A DNA stretch of 64,000 nt from Macrocystis pyrifera. Lineage: Eukaryota > Sar > Phaeophyceae > Laminariales > Laminariaceae. The position numbers were made by a program, and so were the translations under genes. Position 1 is the stretch's first letter. Each line of letters begins with the position of its first letter. Positions 28,801 to 35,424 of this stretch are shown here, one piece after another. The stretch spans positions 1,302,001 to 1,366,000 of the forward strand of contig JASSKH010000020.1 of NCBI GenBank assembly GCA_031763025.1, read 5' to 3'. A model generated the notes under the pieces. The model was not told the origin of the DNA, made no database searches, and worked only from the letters and a program-made list of their open reading frames with translations.

Positions 28801-31800
28801 CAGGCAGCAGGGAATACGACAGCTTTTTTATCCGCACCCGGAAACGATCAGGTAACGATACACGATTTGACGTTTTTCTGTCAGTGTGGTACGCTTTGGA
28901 GAATGTTTCCGTCCTGGTGCGTTGTGGTTGCCCGAAGTCACAGAATTACTGTCGATGGCATGGAGGGATATCAGGTAGAACCAGGCTCGGTGCATGCTCC
29001 AGTCCTTGCGTCCCCGTATTCTAGCTCATAGTCGATGGACGCCTCCGAGAAGTGGATCCGAACATCCACGGACGCCTTCGACCAATGCTACGCTCCGCCG
29101 GTAACACTGATGATTCGAGACGAACCTACTACGGTAGTGCAAGACACAGCGACAATACAACGGAACATAGCGGAAGCATTCGGTCGTGATTGAAATAGCG
29201 TTGACGAATGAATCCTTGGCACGTTGTCGTAGTGTCCGGCGACAATTGTTACCGCAGCAAATAACAGTGTTGCCTACACCCCAAAACATGCTTCGCTGCT
29301 TCGCGTGAGGATATTATCCATAAAAACACCAGTCGGTGAATACCGGCTGAGAATGCATGTCTATTACGCTTGCTGCCTGACCTTTGTAGCACACGCTTAC
29401 TGCGGAATGTCCGCTAAGAGATACATCACCTTGGCATGGATTGGAAAAGTAACTTTCGCGCGTGCTCTGTTCGTTGACGATTCATGCGGTGTCGCGTGCA
29501 GATAAACTTTATTTCGCTACACCAGACAGGCGGTGAACTTTCGGCTCCCGTTGAGATGCACCTTTTGACGTGGGGAAACCAATTTCTTGGTACCGTCGCT
29601 GCGTCTGGTTCCATGTACGGGCACGCTTGCGCCAAGACTGCAATCAGCGTGGCTGCGATACCACACGTGAGTGTGCTAAACCCTGTGCGATAGTAACGGG
29701 CCACTGGGGCATCTCCGCCTATGCCGATGGGGTCAAACTCACCATATGCGTGCCTTCCTGTCGTGTTTGATCGCCTCGTCCGAACCTATTATGCGTAGGA
29801 TGATCGTAGCACAGCGTTACCCCTAAAAATGATTCGCCAATGTGCATGGCATTGTTGTAAGTCGTTCTAAATGCGAACGGGTCTATGCATTTGTCTGGCA
29901 CAGATCTAACAATAATTAACCGTCACTAGATACGGCTGGCAGCGCATATACATTCTCCTTTAACTCTTCCACAGACCTGACTACCCCCATATAGTGGGTT
30001 GTGTTGACAGCAGGTAGAATGTCCATGGATCTCCATCACATACATTATTCTTCCTACACGGTGGGTGCATATCCCCATGTGAAATGGGTGCACACGCGAT
30101 CTCCCTTTTGCCGTCAGACAAGCGCAAGTGGCAACGGTGGCGCTTTCGCCGACCCCGAATCTGCACCGGTGGACCTCTTCTCTTCTCGCGGGCCGTGCCG
30201 TGTAGACGACGGCCAGGGTCTGAGCAACAGAAATCATCCTGTGACGACTGCCGCTTCGGATCTTCAAACCACCACATCACAAGGTGCCTTAACGTTTTAA
30301 TATGTGTTCCAAGGGTTTTGTAGGGTCACTAAGAACGGTCGCGAGCAAACCCGAGTGAGCTCGGCAGACGGGTAAATAAAGGCGCCCGAAAAACAAGTAC
30401 AGAGTAAAGTATTAGGCAAGTTTACCGGAGATATGTCCATGATATAGTCATCTCAATCGTCAGCTGTTTTCTACGACAACAAGGATTTCCTGCGGGCTAC
30501 AACGTATAAATACAACAGTGTGCAGACATGAAACGTCCTTACAAGTACGAACTCCCAGCAAAATGCGTCTGATTGTTAATTCCGAGAGTTATTCCTAAAT
30601 ATAGTGAATTATTGTTGGTGTTTCAAACACGAAGCTACTGCTCGTAGAGTCGTCAGTACGGAAGAACCTTTTTTCCTAAACGTCTAATTAGCCAGGTACT
30701 CTTTTTGCGCCAATATAGGTTTTCCCCCACAATTTCCTGCTTTGTTACCAAATGTGCGAATGCCCAGCGTTTCGGAATGTCTGCCCTGTGTCGAAATTCA
30801 CAAACCGTCACAAACCGTCCGCGTATTAAACGCACCAGTCACGAACACGTGCAAAATCCGTATCTAGAGCTCTCCGAAACTAACGCCATTTTAATGGACA
30901 CAACAGCACGAAGCGTATTCATATCAACCCCTGGAGAGACGTATTTCGTGTAAGTGAAAAATGCCCGCGTCGTAGGTTTTCCTAACGCGTTTTTGTTTAT
31001 TTCCACTGGTTTTACCCCCTCCGCCATGCCGTTGCTACCGACCTGCTGCAATACAGCATTCAACCCCTTCTCTGGAACCTCCGCAGCCGCTCCGGTCGCT
31101 GCAGCCATTGCGGCGATCATCAGGCTGCGTGCTTCCCCAGGGTAACGTAAAAAACACGATGCTGTAGGTATTTGCACAATTGTCATTGTTCCGCGTCCAC
31201 GGAGACAGCGCCGTTTTTTAAGAGGGTAATCGTGCATACGGGTATGTTCGAGGCTATGTCCAAGAGCATGGGGCGTAAATACAGCTCTCCCTCACCGCGT
31301 GGTTCGGACGATTTAGGCGCGAAGGCTTCAGCGCCTAACAGCATATATATATATTAGTACGAATTACTTGTGTTTTGTTTACCGTAAAATCAGCTAAAAT
31401 CAGCTTTCATGATAAACCATGGGCGCAGACATCTACTCCCCCCCCCCTTTTGGCTTCGCTTCATTTGGAGGCCTAGCCTTCCCACTGCTCGTCGATCTTG
31501 GTCTACTTTCACCAGTTGTGCTTTACTGATGTTACCGATAAGAATAAACACAACAAGTACCCTTCATATTAAGTTTCATAAACTCCCCCGGGGTTGAACG
31601 CGGGCTATTATAGCTTTGAATCGGTTGAGTTCAACAACTAGAGCACCAGGGCGACATAGTACGTGCAGTGTAATAAATGAGGTCAACTCTAACGCTACCC
31701 TATGACCTTGGACAAACTGTTTCTCCGTGTTATTGTCGTGAAATGTTTCAGGTGGTGACATACAGCGACATGATGGAAATGTTGACCAATTACGAATACA

Positions 31801-34800
31801 CGATCGATGTTACATCGGACGCCAACGGCGCCCCCGAGACGTTTGCTGCCGAGGCAGGGTACGGTATCGTATCTGCACTGAAGATGTGTCGATGGGTTGA
31901 AGAAAATTGTCCGGTATCGTGCCCGGGTGAGTGCCTTACCCCCTAGCTGTAGAGACGATAACGGTATGAAAAACATGTGACTCATGTCCATGGCGGCGCC
32001 AACAATGTACCATGCGCCCTCCTTTGTGCGAGTGTAGCTTTGTCCGGCGGGATAGCAGCAGGTGTATTAACCAAGACACGCGACCACCTCGATGAGTAAA
32101 AGCGACAACGCGTGTTGACAACGACTGATGTTACGATGAGGAGGGTGCATCATTCTCATCACCGTGTTAACCCCTCTCCTGCAAGTTAGTTACAACCTCG
32201 TTTGACTTCGAATACGAAAACGTTTTGGCTCAGCCACTGAGAAACACCGATCACGTGGCGATGCAGATCTCCAAAACAATCTGCAAGAATATAATTTAGG
32301 CTTTTTAGGCAGTCACACCGTGGACACTCTCCGAGAAACTGACAAAACAAGAAACGAACGTTTCTCCCCTACTAGCTGGTTTAAGTTATCGGACGAAAAA
32401 AATATCTACTACGAGTGCCGGCAGCAGCGTCCGTTCCAACGGAAGATATTCGGTATCGTGCTGACCGCAAGGAAGAGCCTAAAAGAGTGACATGCATCAT
32501 TGTTTAATTGATGTACTAAGGCTGGTCCTAGTGGGAAAAAAATGCCTGACCGTCCGCGGGCTTTAAATACGTTTGGTAGCAGGAAGGCGTTTTTATGGAC
32601 AGAACCGATCATTTATTCTTTTCTGAACTCTGTTCTTCCAGTTTCCCCAAGGCATGCGGCTGTAAGTGTTCGCGCTAGTACTCAAAATATCTGACCGACG
32701 AATACAAACAGATTCTCACCCCGGACAGCTCATGAGCTAGCCCACCTATGGTGTATAGTTCAAGCTTCTAAAACATGTGCTGATGAGCTACAGCCTATAG
32801 CTCAGGCAGGGGGCAACATGTGTAGCTCATGTTGTTCCTATACCTCATCTCGGGCGCAGATGAGCTAAGTCATGTCGCTTCTATAGTTCGGTCTTGAAAA
32901 ATGTGTGTTTAGATGAGCTATCTTCTGTAGCGCCTTCAAAACATGTACAGATGAACTACCACCTATAACTTAAGACTTAAAAATCATTTGCAGATGACCT
33001 ATCACCCATAGCTCAAGCCTTCGAAACATGTGCAGACGAGCTACAGCCTATAGCTCAAGCAGGGGAAACATGAGCTATCACCTATAGCTCACCCCCGGAG
33101 AACGTTTTCCTTGTTCATGCACGAAGCTCATTGTAGTTTTTTCTTGGGAACACATGCGTGTAAGATACGTAGCTGAAAACGTCTATCCTCCGGCACAACT
33201 GCATACGTGTAGGAATAATATGGGTTTGGTCTGGGTTTGATCATTGTCCTCATCCACATCGATAACGTTCTTCGTGGGGTCCACATCCATCGATGAATCC
33301 GGTTGCTGCCCGCCTCCAGCCTGGTCTACGGCCGAAGCACCGCTTGAGCTGCTATCCCGGGTCGTGGACATGATACGAGAGTTGATGTGGGGTTTCGATG
33401 TTGTGTTCTGTGCGAGCGCCTCTTGTGGTATGCATATTGACAGCTGCCGTATATAGCTGTTGTAAAACAAAAACAAATTAAAATTTTGTTGGGTGTCAAC
33501 CCGTCATCAGGTATCATAGTTGATAACATACTGTACCTGGTACTTACAATATATATGGTTGTTCGTGTTGATATCGTTCTATTCTGCGTACTTTTACTGG
33601 TCACTTTTACAGCGCATGGATTAGCTCATCTATCCCCTATAGCTCAAACTTTTAAATCATGTGCATATGAGCTACCGCCTATAGCCCAAGCCGGGCAAAA
33701 CATGTGTGGCTCATGTAGCTCCGAAACTCATCTCGGCGGTATGTGACTTAGCTCATGTAGCTCCTACTAACAAACTCCGGACACATGTGTGCAGATGAGC
33801 TGCACTCCTATAGCTCCCGCCAGGAAAACATGCATAGCTCACGTAGCTCACGTAGCTCACCGGTAAGCTACCGTTAGTTGATCTGTCCGAGGTATGAACA
33901 ATTTTGAAGCGAACACATCGCCAACCAATGATGGATTGAGTAAAATACATAATTTGCATGGTATTCCCGAATATATGCACATTGTGCCCACAACGAACCT
34001 ATGGCCCACGCTGTATATGTATACGTGGGCATTGAAACATTGCCCACATTGCTGCCTACGTCCTTCCCAATGACCGACTTGATGTTGGCTTGTTTGATCC
34101 TTATTTGTTGCACCCAACATATTCGTTCTAATGTGTTTCAAAATTTGCCGAAACTGAAACAAAGACAAAAATGCAGACGCAATCAAATATATATATGTAT
34201 AATCGGAACACTGATAAGTGAGCTCTTGTAACGACTCAAAACACTTGTTCAATATATGACGGTTATCCTCGGATAGACGTCGTGAGCTTCGACCAGGCAG
34301 ACGCCAATCGCATCGCGTGTGTGGTGCTAGCATGAAAACAAACAACGTGGTGGCTGGGAAAAGCGATATTTTCAATGGGTACCAAATCAAGCTGCAAGCG
34401 GGGCTGTCCGGTATGAAGAGCCCATCGCATGACATGTAGGCGGTGAAGTAGACCAATCACACAGACCTATGTTTACATATTGTGCTTTCTGTTCCCGCCC
34501 ATTTTAGGCACAAGCGCTGTCGTCCATGGAGACCCCCACCTGGTTGGATTTGCGGGCCAGACGTTCGACTTTACGGGGCAGTCGAACAGCTGGTACGCAT
34601 TGCTATCGGCGTGGGGCACGGACCACGTCAACATGAGGGTCACGGCTCCGGTCGCAGATCTACCCCGGGTAACGTACATTACGGGCATCAGCGTTCAGAC
34701 ACAGGATGCAGACGGTGCCAGCCACAGCATCGTCATTTTCGTCCGCGACCCCAGGGTGCTTGACACCAGCTGCCCTGACGATGTCCAGCCATGCATCGGT

Positions 34801-35424
34801 GACGGTGCCTTGACGGTGATGCTCGATGGCGTAAGCGTGGCCAGCCCGGGCAAACAGGATCTGGGACCCGGGGTATTTTTCGTAGCTGCCAATATTCCTG
34901 GTGAGTGCCGACCCTTTGGCTTCGAGCGGTACTGGCAGAAGAAAGTTCGGGAGGCTGAGGTTCTCGCCGGTCAAACAGCGCGCCGTCTCTCCGAGATTCC
35001 GGCCATGGATCGCTGGATTGCGGAAGATCCCTCAGCAACAAACCTGACGGAATGCGAGGAATACGTTTCTCACGCGGTGGAGCACGACAGCCTATTCAGT
35101 CACCAATCTGACCACGTTTCGTTCCAGATAGTTACCCCGACCATCACCCTGCGCCTCAACCACGGCAAGCTGCACCAGCTTCCGGAGAGAGACTCCACAG
35201 ACACATTCGATATCCCGGACCATACCACGTTCCAGATGAACATCGGGTTTTTGGGCATGAAACGGGATAAAACGATGCAAGGTATCATTGGCGAGACTAC
35301 CGTTCCGAGAATCGACGAGCAGGGGGAAAAAATAATGTCTGGCATAGAAGTCATTCGCGGGAAGGAAGATGACTACAAGGTGTACGGTCCACTCGGCAAA
35401 ACGTTCAAGCAGCTCATCAAATAG
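10719..35424 (+). CDS. Multi-exon S53-like serine peptidase with C-terminal VWD-like domain (gene span, 5' incomplete)
   Basis: At least fourteen exons carry, in order, the landmarks of a subtilisin/sedolisin-clan peptidase: SDSFD, the Glu/Asp helix (EVAFD), CDIIVDD, SSAGN (oxyanion Asn), YGHA, FSSRGP, KPD and the catalytic Ser motif GTSAAAP. A 305-codon VWD-like exon follows. The wording DLPPVTVV, CDIIVDD and SSAGN is what I know from the 'S53-like' subgroup rather than classical S8 subtilases. Splice phases agree at 10813/11307, 11462/13475, 13630/14453, 14532/16016, 16130/21302, 28152/28462, 29666/30118, 30217/30324, 30354/30914 and 31926/34508. The likely role is an extracellular or vacuolar protease, inferred from the VWD-like domain. 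Start codon and signal peptide are not located. One or more exons between 21424 and 28039 are missing, and the frame is inconsistent on both sides of the Ser exon. Confidence 0.75.
10814..11306 (+). other. GC-AG intron
   Basis: The intron opens with gcaagt and closes with cgctgcag, 493 bases. It joins a phase 0 end to a phase 0 start. GC donors with a strong flanking consensus are a known minor class of U2 introns. Confidence 0.45.
11307..11462 (+). CDS. Peptidase exon with SDSFD motif
   Basis: This 52-codon exon runs from the ctgcag acceptor to the donor gtgata, phase 0 at both ends. It contains ICVMSDSFDNNG followed by GDLPPVTVV. In S53-like peptidases the 'V(L/M)SDS(F/Y)D' strand opens the catalytic fold and is followed by 'GDLP-V-V'. 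The match in order and spacing is the strongest 5' landmark of the gene. The preceding DELIKGLEDLG helix is typical of the region leading into the domain. Confidence 0.8.
11463..13474 (+). other. Intron, about 2.0 kb
   Basis: No repeat or nested gene stands out. Short open frames such as 12073-12381 on - and 12611-13027 on - (138 codons) have no recognised motif. Confidence 0.5.
13475..13630 (+). CDS. Peptidase exon with Glu/Asp catalytic helix
   Basis: The exon encodes EGSAMIEVAFDIASGANFKF. In the S53-like subgroup the corresponding phrase is usually DEGRAM(L/I)E-hDIAPGA. Sedolisins place the catalytic Glu and Asp on one helix four residues apart, as in EVAFD here. The Asp that normally precedes EG is Phe in this copy. 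The start after 'gcggtaaag' gives phase 0, matching 11462. The 3' end is a choice between donors gttgtg (13631) and gtgtac (13634), both phase 0; I used the first. About eight residues after ILGQ look extra relative to relatives. Confidence 0.75.
13634..14452 (+). other. Intron
   Basis: Contains no recognisable repeat or gene. It ends with a long pyrimidine tract and cctcag. Confidence 0.5.
14453..14532 (+). CDS. Peptidase exon with CDIIVDD motif
   Basis: This 80-base exon lies between an excellent acceptor (cccctacatttctaatattcctcag) and a perfect donor (gtaagt). It encodes AFAIDIGVLAD followed by NCDIIVDDILYAD. Relatives have FA-GI-(A/D)LADAGCDIIVDD at this point. It starts in phase 0 and ends with two bases over, which pair with the single base that opens the exon at 16016 to give ATG. 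Confidence 0.85.
14533..16015 (+). other. Intron, about 1.5 kb
   Basis: Contains a 101-codon open frame (15571-15876) that is not used: its reading does not fit the junction between 14532 and 16016. No repeats recognised. Confidence 0.5.
16016..16130 (+). CDS. Peptidase exon with SSAGN oxyanion motif
   Basis: The acceptor is 'ccttcgtgccag' and the donor gtaagc. The exon encodes SYRDGFVSIAVDAV and then YFSSAGNNG. The Asn of SSAGN is the family's oxyanion-hole position, and the preceding 'DG-(I/V)--AVD-V' helix is characteristic of the S53-like subgroup. It opens with one base (phase 2 join) and closes in phase 0. Confidence 0.85.
16195..17382 (-). pseudogene. Minus-strand open region, possible decayed transposon gene
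   Basis: A 222-codon frame (16299-16967) is open on the minus strand. It overlaps a 141-codon frame in another minus phase (16195-16620), and further open minus frames follow up to 17382. Base composition is slightly more GC-rich than the surrounding intron. Phrases such as FRPPFVEVTDAFKDILFREW look protein-like. The switch between minus frames suggests a coding sequence broken by frameshifts. I do not recognise the family; a transposase or retroelement remnant within the intron is the likeliest reading. Confidence 0.3.
19214..19325. mobile_element. Decayed MITE, copy E
   Basis: The element has the same layout as the intact copies: left end gtcacgggggacaatagt, a body with acctatgg and accaatttctaacaataatatttggtcc, and right end ttactatggtccctcgaaatag. 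Many substitutions have accumulated. It lies in the 16131-21301 intron of the peptidase gene and supplies part of a spurious 205-codon open frame. Confidence 0.65.
20070..20570. other. GC-rich block, no gene assigned
   Basis: About 500 bases of distinctly GC-rich sequence with open frames on both strands (20033-20326 on +, 20299-20556 on -). No motif is recognised. It may be the remains of a transposon. Confidence 0.3.
20949..20980. repeat. Direct duplication of a 16-base unit
   Basis: 'tcatatacaccggtgc' occurs twice in immediate succession, an unmutated and therefore recent-looking slippage duplication within the intron. Confidence 0.7.
21302..21424 (+). CDS. Peptidase exon, post-SSAGN beta-rich segment
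   Basis: The acceptor is 'ccggcgacacccccag' and the donor is GAG then gtatgt. There are 41 codons in phase 0 at both ends, agreeing with 16130. It encodes DFKYSTIPEGEY and later YNWQPWASATGEAATV. Relatives carry 'HDF--- (I)P-G' and '-QWD-P(F/W)ASVTG' in the insert between SSAGN and YGHA, so the order and spacing fit. Similarity is moderate. Confidence 0.6.
23281..24895. repeat. Tandem duplication, two units of about 805 bp
   Basis: 'gcggggcgaccaactcaccg' begins at 23281 and again at 24086. The two units then stay alignable to their ends (gccgtacatac near 24063 and gtcgtacgtac near 24878). Each unit is itself built of 'gaccgaccgagcgacgg'-type words. The minus strand reads as Arg/Ser-rich open frames of 136-221 codons, which are a by-product of the CGA-rich repeat. 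Confidence 0.85.
23905..23937. repeat. (ACGA)n microsatellite inside the 805-bp unit
   Basis: 'gaacgaacgaacgaacgaac' in unit 1. A shorter version occurs at the matching place in unit 2 (24720-24737), so the copy number changed after duplication. Confidence 0.75.
28039..28152 (+). CDS. Peptidase exon, segment before YGHA
   Basis: The acceptor is 'ggtatttgcag' and the donor gtgaga. The exon encodes DNAGNTYFEVLSE and PPKALYPT, which parallels the 'NVG-D-FE(V/I)L-(F/Y)' and 'P-T-YL-I' phrases of relatives. It opens with one base and closes with two bases over, which match the single opening base of the next exon at 28462. Confidence 0.5.
28462..28615 (+). CDS. Peptidase exon with LLLVKWDDD...EITII
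   Basis: The acceptor is 'tatatttctgcag'. Two donors are possible, gtagtt at 28565 and the consensus gtgagt at 28616, both phase 0. It encodes TDLLLVKWDDDEGTSREITI, comparable to the 'LK(Y/V)V-FD---(T)ITIIE(Y/F)' strand that precedes the YGHA motif in the family. The 3' boundary is uncertain by 51 bases. Confidence 0.55.
29526..29666 (+). CDS. Peptidase exon with YGHACAKTAISVAA
   Basis: The frame is open to the donor CACAC then gtgagt. It encodes VAASGSMYGHACAKTAISVAA, the typical '(G)T(I/M)YGHA-A--AI(A/S)VAA' segment of S53-like peptidases, where each exported protein of this class re-enters the catalytic core. The acceptor could be at 29526 (ctacaccag) or 29556 (ccgttgag); both give phase 0. 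Confidence 0.8.
30118..30217 (+). CDS. Peptidase exon with FSSRGP motif
   Basis: The acceptor is 'ctcccttttgccgtcag' and the exon is phase 0 at the start, matching 29666. It encodes GNGGAFADPESAPVDLFSSRGPC. FSSRGP is a hallmark of subtilisin-clan peptidases, placed between the oxyanion Asn and the catalytic Ser. It ends with one base over (donor gtctga, weak). Confidence 0.8.
30324..30354 (+). CDS. Candidate 31-base microexon ending in KPD
   Basis: It follows 'gggttttgtag' and precedes the strong donor gtgagc. Joined in phase to 30217 and to the next microexon it reads SLRTVASKPD, which supplies the Lys-Pro-Asp that follows FSSRGP in this clan (usual form R-KPD(I/V)-APG). Confidence 0.5.
30914..30949 (+). 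CDS. Candidate 36-base microexon with STPGE
   Basis: It follows 'caacagcacgaag' (weak pyrimidine tract) and ends before a perfect donor gtaagt. Its first base completes the Asp codon of KPD and it continues VFISTPGETYF, matching the '(V/I)--(A)PG' loop. It ends with two bases over. The next exon, read in its conserved frame, would need one base over. Confidence 0.45.
31057..31141 (+). CDS. Peptidase exon with catalytic Ser (GTSAAAP)
   Basis: The exon encodes FNPFSGTSAAAPVAAAIAA and then IIRLRASPG. GTSAAAP holds the nucleophilic serine and is unmistakable. The acceptor is ctgctgcaatacag and the donor is CAGG then gtaacg. In this frame the exon needs one incoming base but receives two. It then leaves two bases over, while the next exon starts at a codon boundary. 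Canonical splicing keeps an overall open frame but would translate this exon one base out of register. Confidence 0.7.
31752..31926 (+). CDS. Peptidase exon, C-terminal end of catalytic domain
   Basis: The acceptor is 'gtgaaatgtttcag' and the donor gtgagt, with 58 codons plus one base. It encodes TYSDMMEMLTN, then AEAGYGIVSALKM and a Cys pair (ENCPVSCPG). The 'GYG-VSA' phrase is the usual closing element of the subtilase fold, next to the helix after the catalytic Ser. The single leftover base pairs with the two opening bases at 34508. Confidence 0.8.
32700..33115. repeat. AGCTCA minisatellite, left block
   Basis: Degenerate repeats of 'gatgagctaccacctatagctcaagc' followed by 'aaacatgtgcag' or 'aacatgtgtagctcatgt'. 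Unit length is about 45-55 bases with variation. It lies inside an intron. Confidence 0.8.
33207..33456 (-). CDS. Antisense exon candidate, acidic Ser-rich protein
   Basis: On the minus strand a frame runs from the acceptor tttgttttacaacag to the donor gtatgc. It encodes a hydrophilic sequence with STTRDSSSSGASAVDQAGGG, then SMDVDP and DVDEDNDQTQT. Codon-like composition and both splice sites support it. It sits between the two AGCTCA satellite blocks within the peptidase intron. Possible partner exons on the same strand lie at 33.9-34.4 kb (for example ANIKSVIGKDVGSNVGNV). No family is recognised. It could be a nested gene or transposon cargo. Confidence 0.35.
33612..33880. repeat. AGCTCA minisatellite, right block
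   Basis: The same unit family as at 32700-33115 resumes after about 500 unrelated bases and ends with short 'cgtagctca' triplication near 33840-33860. Confidence 0.8.
34508..35424 (+). CDS. Terminal exon: VWD-like domain
   Basis: The exon is 917 bases, the longest clean coding stretch here, ending at TAG 35422-35424. It opens with VVHGDPHLVGFAGQTFDFTG, the signature start of von Willebrand type D-like domains. A long soluble region follows with TYITGISVQT, HSIVIFVRDP, a GFERYW phrase and conserved Cys. I know this whole arrangement from uncharacterised algal proteins. Acceptor ccattttag supplies two bases that complete the Gly codon left by 31926, so it belongs to the peptidase gene. VWD-like domains act in extracellular protein assembly or adhesion. 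A separate gene starting at ATG 34480 is possible but would lack a signal peptide. Confidence 0.85.

Larger units (their letters stand above)
31927..34507 (+). other. Intron between peptidase and VWD-like parts, 2.6 kb
   Basis: Bounded by gtgagt and ccattttag with matching phase. It contains AGCTCA satellite blocks on either side of a minus-strand exon candidate. Confidence 0.7.

Noticed and set aside
31172..31357. Possible extra exon (GMFEAMSKSMG) after the catalytic-Ser exon
   Set aside because: It joins the preceding exon in phase but no donor restores phase to 31752, and relatives have no insert here.
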